Assembly: GCA_004211905.1 (NCBI GenBank)
Contig: SHBP01000001.1
Span: forward strand, 1 to 64,000
DNA from: SAR92 clade bacterium
GTDB lineage: Bacteria; Pseudomonadota; Gammaproteobacteria; Pseudomonadales; Porticoccaceae
Reading direction: 5' to 3'
Length of the DNA stretch: 64,000 nucleotides
Positions 10,019 through 17,233 of the stretch are shown piece by piece. Both the position numbers and the translations under genes were made by a program. The notes beneath the pieces were generated by a model. That model was not told where the DNA came from. It saw nothing but the letters and a program-made list of their open reading frames with translations, and ran no database searches. Within the stretch, counting starts at the first letter, position 1; each line of letters opens with the position of its first letter.

Positions 10019-10384
10019 TCAACCCAGCTCTGACTCAAATTCTTCCAGCAGATCAAGGGGCTCAATCTCATCACCCTCTAGGTCCAAGTTCCAATTGATA
10101 CCTACCAATAAGACGTCACTGTGCATGCCAAGCAACCAGTCATCCAAGAATTCTTCCATCTCAATGGCTACAGGTTGATAAATACTCCACTCATCATTAC
10201 AGAGAGCTTGGGCAAGTGGCTTACTGGACCAAAAAGGAATGACATCGATATTATCGTGATCGCTTGATCCTACAAGAGCCCAGTTTTCATCGTTATCCTG
10301 CAAGCCCCAGATACAACCCTGTTCAAGGCATTCAACAATCAAGCGATCAAAGTTTTCCTGGAGATTATCTGACAGTGGTTCCAT
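10019..10384 (-). CDS. DUF2750-type acidic protein
   Basis: A 121-residue acidic cytoplasmic protein with the layout I recall for DUF2750: a central WGLQD...NWALVGSSD segment, then IPFWSSKPLA, a Trp/Tyr-rich YQPVAIEMEEFLDDWL helix and the LLVGINWNLDLEGDEIEP end. The function is not known. The start ATG has no strong ribosome-binding site, and 116 bases of featureless DNA separate it from the SPFH gene upstream in transcription. It is followed within 3 bases by the DUF3581 gene, suggesting a two-gene unit. Confidence 0.65.
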   Translation of the reverse strand: MEPLSDNLQENFDRLIVECLEQGCIWGLQDNDENWALVGSSDHDNIDVIPFWSSKPLAQALCNDEWSIYQPVAIEMEEFLDDWLLGMHSDVLLVGINWNLDLEGDEIEPLDLLEEFESELG

Positions 10385-10500
10385 TTTTTAGATCCAGCAA
10401 AGTGAGGACGGCATTAAACCATGTCTGGTGACCATTTTGACAGCAACGATATCAAAGATTATTTATAAGAGCACCCTTGACTAAAAGATGCCCCTAATAA

Positions 10501-11355
10501 TTACTTGGTGTTATTCATAATACCGCGAACCGCTGCAGGAATATCTGCTGGTAACACAACCAATTTTGAATTCTCAGAATTGGACATATCGCGAACCGCT
10601 TCGATGTATTTTTCACCAAGAAGATACATAGCGGGTAGCTCCCTATCCTTAATTGCCTCATTTACCTTAGAAAGAGCGGTTTTAGTAGCTTCGGCTAAAA
10701 CCACCTTCGCCTCAGCATCACGCCTAGAAGCTTCCAACCGTCCATCTGCCTCCAGGATTGCAGCTGTCTTATCACCATCAGCACGAGTAACCGTAGCACG
10801 GCGTTGACGTTCCGCTGCAGCCTGCTCTTCCATGGCACTTTGCATCGTACCAGAGGGCTGAATGTCCTGAATTTCAACTGTTTTAAGAGTAATGCCCCAA
10901 TCGGCAATATCATCAGAAATAGATATCTTTAATTTTGCTTTAATTTGATCTCGGGAGGACAACGCATCATCAAGGGTCATTTCGCCAACGATCGAGCGCA
11001 GAGACGTTTGTACTAATGTTCGGATGGCTAATTCATAATCCTCTACACCGTATACCGCCAATTTAGGCGTTATTATATTAATATAAGCAACTGCATTAGC
11101 TATAATAACCACGTTATCTCGAGTAATAACTTCTTGAGACGGTATTTCTAGCACAATATCTTTAGTAGTTGCCTTAAAAGCCACCCTATCAATGTATGGA
11201 ACAATGATGTTCAGACCTGGTTTTAATGCTGGTTCTTTGTACTTGCCCAGGCGCTCAACCACCCATTGAGAGCCCTGGGGTACTAATTTGATAGCCTTTA
11301 TTAAGGTTATTAACGCTAATAAAAAGATTGTTCCAAATACAATAATAGCTTCCAT
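10501..11355 (-). CDS. SPFH/Band-7 (stomatin-like, QmcA-type) membrane protein
   Basis: A 284-residue protein with one N-terminal helix (residues about 3-20) followed by the SPFH/Band-7 domain: VPQGSQWVVERLGKY, then PFIDR-like PYIDRVAFK, and SQEVITRDNVV. A long Ala/Glu/Arg-rich helix (residues about 180-240) forms the coiled coil of oligomeric stomatins. Such proteins assemble rings in the inner membrane and partner with NfeD proteins; an NfeD gene lies immediately upstream with 18 bases between. QmcA of E. coli is the closest family label. AAGGAGA precedes the ATG. The physiological role is undefined. Confidence 0.85.
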   Translation of the reverse strand: MEAIIVFGTIFLLALITLIKAIKLVPQGSQWVVERLGKYKEPALKPGLNIIVPYIDRVAFKATTKDIVLEIPSQEVITRDNVVIIANAVAYINIITPKLAVYGVEDYELAIRTLVQTSLRSIVGEMTLDDALSSRDQIKAKLKISISDDIADWGITLKTVEIQDIQPSGTMQSAMEEQAAAERQRRATVTRADGDKTAAILEADGRLEASRRDAEAKVVLAEATKTALSKVNEAIKDRELPAMYLLGEKYIEAVRDMSNSENSKLVVLPADIPAAVRGIMNNTK

Positions 11356-11373
11356 AAATATCTCCTTGATTAA

Positions 11374-11826
11374 TTAATCGACTTTGGTGACAACCAAAAC
11401 ATCACCAGAAACTTCCTTGATATAAAGACGGTCACCTAAGTTGACCGCAGACTCACAGTTAAAAACCCACTCGTCACGATCCATGATCGGAGTACTAAAA
11501 CGCATTCTACCCTTAGTTGTGTCCGTAGGTAATTTGGTGACCAAGCCACTTTCCCCAATTGCCGAGTATCTGGCTTTCTCTCCACTATTATTTGAGGCCA
11601 TTCTAGGTTTTATAACTTTAAACCAAGCCACAGTAAATAATACTGAGGATACCGTCCAAACTAAAATTTGAGTACTTAGTGACATGGGTACGAACATCTC
11701 CACCAAACCAACCACCAGTGCGCCTAAGCCAAACCAGAGGATAGTAAAGCTGGGAATAAATATCTCGCCGACGACCAGTATCATTCCAATAACTAGCCAA
11801 TGCCAATACAACAATTGAATATCCAT
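11374..11826 (-). CDS. NfeD-family membrane protein (short form)
   Basis: A 150-residue short NfeD protein: three or four N-terminal hydrophobic helices (residues about 5-75, including LYWHWLVIGMILVVGEI and FGLGALVVGLVEM), then a C-terminal OB-fold-like domain with SAIGESGLVTKL and GDRLYIKEVSGDVLVV. It lacks the N-terminal serine-protease domain of long NfeD proteins, so it is not a peptidase. Short NfeD proteins accompany SPFH proteins, as here. The ATG follows AAAAGGAG. Its promoter region contains a nested dyad (see 11850-11882). Confidence 0.82.
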   Translation of the reverse strand: MDIQLLYWHWLVIGMILVVGEIFIPSFTILWFGLGALVVGLVEMFVPMSLSTQILVWTVSSVLFTVAWFKVIKPRMASNNSGEKARYSAIGESGLVTKLPTDTTKGRMRFSTPIMDRDEWVFNCESAVNLGDRLYIKEVSGDVLVVTKVD

Positions 11827-11849
11827 TTAAACTCCTTTTATAGTTTTGA

Positions 11850-11882
11850 GAGACTATAAATACATGATCCATGTAAAGTCTC
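11850..11882. promoter_or_regulatory. Nested inverted repeat upstream of the nfeD-SPFH unit
   Basis: On the plus strand: GAGACT (11850-11855), TACATG (11861-11866), ATC, CATGTA (11870-11875), AGTCTC (11877-11882). Both pairs of arms are perfect. On the minus strand a -10-like TATAGT (11853-11858) sits inside it, so it could be an operator; if transcribed it would form a hairpin just upstream of the ribosome-binding site. Confidence 0.45.
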
Positions 11883-11923
11883 ACTCTTTCGTCCAACAAA
11901 GGGACTTGTTCATGCAAAAGACG

Positions 11924-11942
11924 AGTTAAGAGTAACTTAACT
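11924..11942. terminator. Weak AT-rich hairpin after rimI
   Basis: Perfect 7-base-pair inverted repeat (11924-11930 with 11936-11942, 5-base loop) about 20 bases after the rimI stop. On the minus strand it is followed by CGTCTTTTG, a poor U-run, so a terminator function is only possible. Confidence 0.25.
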
Positions 11943-11962
11943 TCTTAGGTGTCTCAACATTA

Positions 11963-12415
11963 CTAGGATATAACACCAAGGCTCATCAGGACAGCATCCT
12001 CTCTACCGAACTCCGTTGCATAATAGCCCTTCCGATTTCCAACGTCTTTAAATCCCAGTTTTCTGTACAGCCTGATCGCGGAAAAGTTTGATACCCTCAC
12101 CTCTAAATAAAGCTGCTCTGTATCACTAGAAAGCTTTCCAATAGCATCTCTGAGTAGCAACTCTCCATATCCTAAGCCGTGAAAATCAGGGTGAATCGAA
12201 ATATTCTGTAACTCTGCCTGACCTGCCACCTCTAATACAGCAACAAAACCAATCACTGCGTCATTAACCGTAAGTACATTGATACATTGAAGAGAATCAC
12301 TGAATTGTTTCAAAGACCAAGCTGAGGACGAGTTAACCTTCTCAATACCAAACACAGATTCAATATCCGCGATGATCATTGGTCGAATGCTAGAAATCGA
12401 TTTAAAGTACGTCAC
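11963..12415 (-). CDS. rimI: Ribosomal protein S18 alanine N-acetyltransferase RimI
   Basis: A 150-residue GNAT acetyltransferase. Motif A reads ISIHPDFHGLGYGELLL (acetyl-CoA pyrophosphate loop Q/H-x-x-G-x-G), followed by LYLEVRVSNFSAIRLYRKLGF, the ending characteristic of RimI, and RKGYYATEFGREDAVLM. It acetylates the N-terminal Ala of S18 (rpsR is also in this window). The start is GTG 12415, overlapping the holD TGA in a GTGA junction, so translation is probably coupled. E. coli also has holD directly upstream of rimI. Confidence 0.9.
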   Translation of the reverse strand: MTYFKSISSIRPMIIADIESVFGIEKVNSSSAWSLKQFSDSLQCINVLTVNDAVIGFVAVLEVAGQAELQNISIHPDFHGLGYGELLLRDAIGKLSSDTEQLYLEVRVSNFSAIRLYRKLGFKDVGNRKGYYATEFGREDAVLMSLGVIS

Positions 12416-13143
12416 AGACCGTCAGATAGCTGGCTAGCTATTTTATTTTCTTTCCAAGGTTGCAGTCGTTGCCAAGCCTCGCGTTTTAATTCTGGGTCCT
12501 CGATCATTTCCCCAAGAGAGGGAATAATTATTGCGGCTACACCGTCAGAAAGCTCGACGTTTCCGTCTTTAACACGCTCTTTCTGTTTTTCAGACAAAAT
12601 CCACTGGGCACCAGCAGATCCGCAAATCAACACGAGTTTAGTGTCACTACTGTCTAACCTCGCGCTCAAGAGTGTAGCTATAAATTCCCTCGCCTCCTCT
12701 TTTCCACCGGTCATGTTTTCAAATGGTGGCCACTGCGCGATCTCACATTGGGCTAACCTACCATCGCCCTGCCCCATCGCTATGAGAATATTAGACAACA
12801 ACTGCGTTTGAACTGGATCGGGCAAGGCCTCCTCAATAGAGCAACAAACTAAGATCTCCTCAGTCGGCTGCCATAAGGCCAATTTAACTTCAATATCCGA
12901 TATCTCCACTGATCGAATAGCACTAACAGACGCTACTGATGTCTGATTTTCAGGCTCTTCAATGCTGTCACTGTCAGTAGAATTAAGCTCCAAAAGCTTT
13001 TCTCGGACGCCAGCAGGGTCTGCCGAAGACGGAGTATCCGCAGAGTTAGAATTTTGCACTTCAACATCGACCACCAAGTCCCGGGGGATGTATTCCACCA
13101 CCCCGAGACTTTTTAGGTACTGATGGCGAAGCGCCTCTTCCAT
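12412..13143 (-). CDS. holD: DNA polymerase III psi subunit-like protein (HolD position)
   Basis: A 243-residue protein placed directly before rimI as holD is in E. coli. Psi links the clamp loader to chi (HolC, encoded at 33204-33641) and thereby to SSB. Residues 6-24 (RHQYLKSLGVVEYIPRDLV) resemble the psi N-terminal motif, and PSLGEMIEDPELKREAWQRL near the C terminus resembles the E. coli psi end (SPALTDL..NPTARAALWQQI). Between them is a Ser/Asp/Glu-rich linker (about 30-75) and a longer core, so the protein is far larger than E. coli psi (137). The first base of its ATG overlaps the leuA TAA. The assignment rests on context plus weak motif similarity. Confidence 0.6.
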   Translation of the reverse strand: MEEALRHQYLKSLGVVEYIPRDLVVDVEVQNSNSADTPSSADPAGVREKLLELNSTDSDSIEEPENQTSVASVSAIRSVEISDIEVKLALWQPTEEILVCCSIEEALPDPVQTQLLSNILIAMGQGDGRLAQCEIAQWPPFENMTGGKEEAREFIATLLSARLDSSDTKLVLICGSAGAQWILSEKQKERVKDGNVELSDGVAAIIIPSLGEMIEDPELKREAWQRLQPWKENKIASQLSDGL

Positions 13144-14690
13144 TAGACTCCTCCTAGTTGAGGGTGCAATCGCCCTGGATTTCTTATCAGTGTTAAGGCA
13201 TGCAAATAAGCTTTGGCACTAGCAAATAAGATATCTGTATCTGCGCCTTGGCCATTAATGATTCGACCATCTTTGGCTAAGCGAACCGTCACCTCACCTT
13301 GGGAGTCAGTGCCTTGGGTCACAGCATTGACAGAGTACACTTGCAACTCAGTCTCACTTTTAATCAATTTTTCAATAGCGTTAAAAATCGCATCAACAGC
13401 CCCGTCGCCAGTCGATTCAACTTCATGATCTTGACCTTGATAACGAATCACTATCTTGGCATGAGGAAGCTGTCCTGATTTAGACAAAACCTCTAAATCA
13501 ACCAGCAGTAAAGCATCTTCTTCAGTACCCATTTGAACATCAGACACTAATGCCTGCAGATCTTCATCAAAAATTTCGCGCTTTTTATCCGCCAAATCTT
13601 TAAATCGCCGAAATGCTTGATTGAAATCCTCTTTACTATTAAAGCTTATATCCAAATCTTCTAGTCGAGCTGCAAACGCCGCTCGACCCGAGAGCTTACC
13701 TAAAGAAAGTTTATTAGTAGTCCAACCCACATCTTCTGCCTTCATAATTTCGTAGGTTTCACGCATCTTTAAAATACCATCTTGGTGTATACCTGATTCA
13801 TGGGCAAATGCGTTAGCACCGACGATCGCTTTATTAGGTTGCACAGGGAACCCAGTAATACTCGATACAAGTCTTGAAATAGGCACTATATGGGAGTGAT
13901 CAACGCCTGTCTCAACAGGATAGAGATCTTTACGTGTTCTAATCGCCATAACTAATTCTTCAAGGGAAGCATTGCCGGCTCGCTCACCAAGTCCGTTAAT
14001 GGTGCACTCCACCTGACGAGCGCCGTTCTGGACCGCAGCCAAGCTATTGGCTACAGCCAACCCTAAGTCATTATGGCAGTGCACTGAGAATATCGCCTGA
14101 TCTGCATTAGGCACTGTATTAAGCAATCGATGAATAATTGCACCATACTCCCCCGGAGCGGAGTACCCCACAGTATCCGGGAAATTGATGGTTTTAGCGC
14201 CTGCTTTAATGACAGCCTCAGTAATTCTGCACATAAACTCAAAGTCTGTGCGACTCGCATCTTCCAGAGAGAACTCAACATCATCAATAAGATCACGGGC
14301 AGTTTTCACTGCACCAATCGCTTGAGCAAGAACATCATCGGGCTCCATCTGTAACTTGTACTTCATATGGATTGGCGATGTTGCAATAAAGGTATGAATC
14401 CGCCCTGCACTAGCTCCTTTAAGGGCTTCACCAGCACGCTCTATATCAGCTGTCATCGCTCTAGATAGGCTGCATATTCGGCTATCTTGCACGGTATCAG
14501 CGATCAGTTTTACCGCATCAAAGTCCCCTTGACTGGACACTGCGAATCCGGCCTCAATAACATCGACATGCATCTTTTCTAGAAGCTTGGCGATCCTCAG
14601 CTTTTCATCCTTGCTCATTGAAGCGCCTGGACTCTGCTCTCCATCGCGCAGGGTGGTATCAAATATAACTAATTTATCTTTTGTTGCCAT
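13143..14690 (-). CDS. leuA: 2-isopropylmalate synthase
   Basis: The first committed enzyme of leucine synthesis: acetyl-CoA + 2-oxoisovalerate to 2-isopropylmalate. The DRE-TIM metallolyase motif [16 protein letters not shown] lies at residues 9-24, the second signature [23 protein letters not shown] is present with its metal-binding His pair, and residues beyond about 385 form the leucine-sensing LeuA dimer domain. I chose ATG 14690 (515 residues; E. coli 523), preceded by AGGTAGGTAAG; a longer in-frame extension to 14786 has no family similarity. holD overlaps its stop (TAATG). Upstream is a Leu-codon leader peptide. Confidence 0.96.
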   Translation of the reverse strand: MATKDKLVIFDTTLRDGEQSPGASMSKDEKLRIAKLLEKMHVDVIEAGFAVSSQGDFDAVKLIADTVQDSRICSLSRAMTADIERAGEALKGASAGRIHTFIATSPIHMKYKLQMEPDDVLAQAIGAVKTARDLIDDVEFSLEDASRTDFEFMCRITEAVIKAGAKTINFPDTVGYSAPGEYGAIIHRLLNTVPNADQAIFSVHCHNDLGLAVANSLAAVQNGARQVECTINGLGERAGNASLEELVMAIRTRKDLYPVETGVDHSHIVPISRLVSSITGFPVQPNKAIVGANAFAHESGIHQDGILKMRETYEIMKAEDVGWTTNKLSLGKLSGRAAFAARLEDLDISFNSKEDFNQAFRRFKDLADKKREIFDEDLQALVSDVQMGTEEDALLLVDLEVLSKSGQLPHAKIVIRYQGQDHEVESTGDGAVDAIFNAIEKLIKSETELQVYSVNAVTQGTDSQGEVTVRLAKDGRIINGQGADTDILFASAKAYLHALTLIRNPGRLHPQLGGV

Positions 14691-15010
14691 GATCTTACCT
14701 ACCTTTTTAAACGTCATACCAAATGGCGACGTACATTGTAGAACGCAATATAACTCTTGTCTTATCTGGGTGCACACGTTTCTCAAAATGACAATTAATA
14801 TTCGTGGTAACGCCCAGTTTAGCGAATCGCGCTCGTTTTATAGTATTTTTTTGAGGTATAACAGTAGATGCCCCTCAGGGCAGTAGAAGAAGAACAGCAC
14901 TAGCGACAGCCGCATCATTAGACATGCAGTCAAGATCTAAATTATTGTCACCAGATTGATTCATAACTCAATTTAATCAGATTTTGTTAATAAATCCAAG
15001 CACGCTAGTC
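14691..15010 (-). promoter_or_regulatory. leuA 5' region (320 bases without a large gene)
   Basis: This stretch between pssA and leuA holds the leader peptide at 14875-14925. Reading the minus strand after it: a small TGCCC/GGGCA hairpin at 14869-14882 covers the last Leu codon and the stop, and a long-range dyad at 14766-14817 (CCCAG/CTGGG plus CGTG/CACG arms) lies closer to leuA. No GC hairpin followed by a U-run is seen on the minus strand, so a classical attenuator terminator is not evident. No clear promoter consensus was found upstream of the leader. Confidence 0.45.
14875..14925 (-). CDS. Putative leucine leader peptide upstream of leuA
   Basis: A 16-codon ORF on the leuA transcript reading MSNDAAVASAVLLLLP, with four consecutive Leu codons (CTT CTT CTA CTG) just before Pro and TGA. 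This is the composition of enterobacterial leuL, where ribosome stalling at Leu codons senses charged tRNA-Leu. The ribosome-binding site is weak. An overlapping frame starting at 14918 also contains several Leu codons, so which frame is read is uncertain. The function is inferred from composition and position. Confidence 0.6.
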   Translation of the reverse strand: MSNDAAVASAVLLLLP

Positions 15011-15793
15011 TTAGTTTTTCCTAATCGCCTTGTAAAGGACCATAAGCGGAGCTGAAAATGCAAACGTTAAAGCCATGGCAAATAAGATCCTAGGAGGATC
15101 AATAGTAATAACGACAAACCCCATAACCGCCGATAAGATAACCACAAAGGGTACCTTACCGCGCATATCCAGTTCTTTAAAACTCGGATACTTGAAATTA
15201 GACACCATTAACAAACCAGCAATGGCTGTAATAACAGCCCCTAAACTAGACAACCACAAGGATGAACCCAAATCGTAGACCGACCAGACAAAACCAGCGA
15301 CCAAAGCTGCAGCCACAGGACTTGGCAGACCAGTAAATACCTTACCATCGGAACTACTCGCCTGGACATTAAACCTTGCAAGACGAAGAGCAGCACAGGA
15401 AGCATAAACAAAGGCAGCGGCTAGTCCTAGCTTGCCAAGACTGCTGACTCCCCAGCCATAGGCCACCACAGCCGGCGCAACACCAAAAGATACCATGTCA
15501 GACAGACTGTCATACTGGACACCAAAATCACTTTGAGTGTTAGTCATGCGCGCTACCCGCCCATCAAGTCCATCAAAGATCATAGCGGCGAAGATAGCCA
15601 TGGCAGCCCACTCATACTGCCCACTAAACCCAGATAAAACTGCATAAAAACCACCAAATAAAGCACCGGTGGTCAGAAGGTTAGGCAAAAGATAGATACC
15701 TTTTCGAGCCGGTCTTGAAGATCCATTCTGGTCAGAGCGTTCGCTTCGCTCAAGATTTACCACTTTTTTTGCCGTATTCTTCTTGTTAATCAT
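15011..15793 (-). CDS. pssA: CDP-diacylglycerol-serine O-phosphatidyltransferase
   Basis: An integral membrane enzyme of 260 residues making phosphatidylserine, the precursor of phosphatidylethanolamine, from CDP-diacylglycerol and serine. The CDP-alcohol phosphotransferase motif is complete: FDGLDGRVARMT followed by GVQYDSLSDMVSFG (D-x2-DG-x2-AR-x8-G-x3-D-x3-D). About seven hydrophobic helices are visible. This is the type II (membrane) PssA of pseudomonads and Gram-positives, not the soluble enzyme of E. coli. It lies in the ilvI-ilvH-(phosphatase)-pssA row; pseudomonads have ilvIH-pssA. Confidence 0.9.
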   Translation of the reverse strand: MINKKNTAKKVVNLERSERSDQNGSSRPARKGIYLLPNLLTTGALFGGFYAVLSGFSGQYEWAAMAIFAAMIFDGLDGRVARMTNTQSDFGVQYDSLSDMVSFGVAPAVVAYGWGVSSLGKLGLAAAFVYASCAALRLARFNVQASSSDGKVFTGLPSPVAAALVAGFVWSVYDLGSSLWLSSLGAVITAIAGLLMVSNFKYPSFKELDMRGKVPFVVILSAVMGFVVITIDPPRILFAMALTFAFSAPLMVLYKAIRKN

Positions 15794-15842
15794 GACAAAC
15801 TCTTATTAAAAAATTTATGGTGTGATTATACGTTAACGCGGG

Positions 15843-16631
15843 TTAAGCTTCCAAAAGCTGCTTTTGCATGCTGTCTAGGTCAAATTGAGACAAACCCAAG
15901 GCCCCTATTAAATAGTGATTCATTGAGCCGTAACGCTCATCAATAGCATCAAGAAAAGCAACAATGTTATCTTCATGGACAGATACGTAAGGAGTCAACC
16001 ACTCTCTATCCCAATTATCGACTTTTGCATCACGCAAATGTCCTTCTATAATTTCTATCAGTCTACTCGAATCATAATGCTGCTGGGTTAGTAAGTAATC
16101 CTCAACAATGGTTTGGCGCGGCACATCCAACGCAGCCAGTATCAATGCTGCTGCCATCCCGGTACGATCCTTACCAGCAGAGCAATGAAAAACACTTGTA
16201 TGGTTAGCGTTATCTACAATATGCCGCATAAAGCGACTAAAAGCCGGTATGACCACATCAATACAAGATCGATAAGAGTTCACAACAAGATCGTGGGATG
16301 AGTCAGGTGTTAAAGCGCCTTCAAAAAGAAACTCCCAAAACCGTGAAATATCACCAATAGATATTTGATAATCATCAATAAACTCCGCTCTAATTGCCTG
16401 ACTCGGAGACTGACTCTGTTCTTCATTTCGACGAAAATCATGGATTTTGTTAACGCCAATGTGCTCGAGGGTATCCAAGTCTTTTTCACTCAGGTTAGCC
16501 AGATGCCCACATCGCAGTATTTTACGCCACTTGACTCGCTGACCGCTATTATTGACATAACCACCTAAATCACGGAAATTAACCCCACCATCAAGCGCAA
16601 CAACCCTTGAAAACTCGCCAGTATCCAACAT
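15843..16631 (-). CDS. Tyrosine/serine protein phosphatase (Y_phosphatase3 type)
   Basis: A 262-residue cysteine phosphatase. The P-loop HCSAGKDRTG has Cys150 and Arg156, and the N-terminal NFRDLGGY (residues 18-25) is the hallmark of the Y_phosphatase3 family, which includes phosphoinositide-type and protein tyrosine phosphatases. An HDFRRNEE stretch at 64-71 replaces the usual DLR-x-x-E element. There is no signal peptide, so it is probably cytoplasmic. The substrate is unknown. It is inserted between ilvH and pssA, 49 bases upstream of pssA in transcription, and may be co-transcribed with it. Confidence 0.8.
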   Translation of the reverse strand: MLDTGEFSRVVALDGGVNFRDLGGYVNNSGQRVKWRKILRCGHLANLSEKDLDTLEHIGVNKIHDFRRNEEQSQSPSQAIRAEFIDDYQISIGDISRFWEFLFEGALTPDSSHDLVVNSYRSCIDVVIPAFSRFMRHIVDNANHTSVFHCSAGKDRTGMAAALILAALDVPRQTIVEDYLLTQQHYDSSRLIEIIEGHLRDAKVDNWDREWLTPYVSVHEDNIVAFLDAIDERYGSMNHYLIGALGLSQFDLDSMQKQLLEA

Positions 16632-16738
16632 TACTTATTAATTCCTTAGCTATTTTTATTCAGTATTGCACAACAAAAAAGTCAAAACGACCCTTATTAA
16701 GCGATCATTAAGTTTGTCTTGTGACCAATGTTGCTTTT

Positions 16739-17233
16739 TCAAGCGCAAACAAATTTATCGCCTCGAGAAATACCTGAAACTCCGCTACGCACAACTTCCA
16801 TGATACCCATATGGCTAACCGCCTCAACAAAAGCATCTAACTTCTCTGTATCGCCCGCTAGTTGAACAGTGTAAGTGGACGGCGTGACATCGATAATGTG
16901 CCCCCTGAAGATCTCAACACAACTCTTCAATTCAGTGCGACTATCATTCTCACTGGCTTTAACCTTCACCAGCATCAGCTCACGTTCAATGTGCGCACCT
17001 TCAGTCAGGTCTACAACCTTTATCGTATCGATCAATTTATGTAGTTGCTTGACTATCTGCTCAGCCATCTGGGTATCACCCTGGGTCGTCAATGTGAGTC
17101 GAGATAGTGTCTCATCATCAGTCGGAGCTACTGTAAGAGTGTCAATGTTATACCCTCTTTGAGAGAACAGCCCAACCACGCGAGATAAAGCACCGAATTC
17201 GTTTTCCATTAATATGGAGATTATTCTCTTCAT
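16739..17233 (-). CDS. ilvH: Acetolactate synthase small (regulatory) subunit
   Basis: A 164-residue regulatory subunit that stimulates IlvI and confers valine feedback inhibition. The ACT domain occupies residues about 3-77 (ENEFGALSRVVGLFSQRGYNI), followed by the second domain with EIFRGHIIDVTPSTYTVQL. It aligns throughout with E. coli IlvH (163 residues), including the ending SGVSGISRGDK. The ATG overlaps the ilvI TAA by one base (TAATG), so translation of the two subunits is coupled. Confidence 0.96.
   Translation of the reverse strand: MKRIISILMENEFGALSRVVGLFSQRGYNIDTLTVAPTDDETLSRLTLTTQGDTQMAEQIVKQLHKLIDTIKVVDLTEGAHIERELMLVKVKASENDSRTELKSCVEIFRGHIIDVTPSTYTVQLAGDTEKLDAFVEAVSHMGIMEVVRSGVSGISRGDKFVCA

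Noticed and set aside
14893-14918. Alternative Leu-rich leader frame starting ATG ATG at 14918
   Set aside because: Its Leu codons are scattered among Phe and Tyr codons, and the 16-codon frame with four adjacent Leu codons fits leader peptides better; kept only as a caveat.
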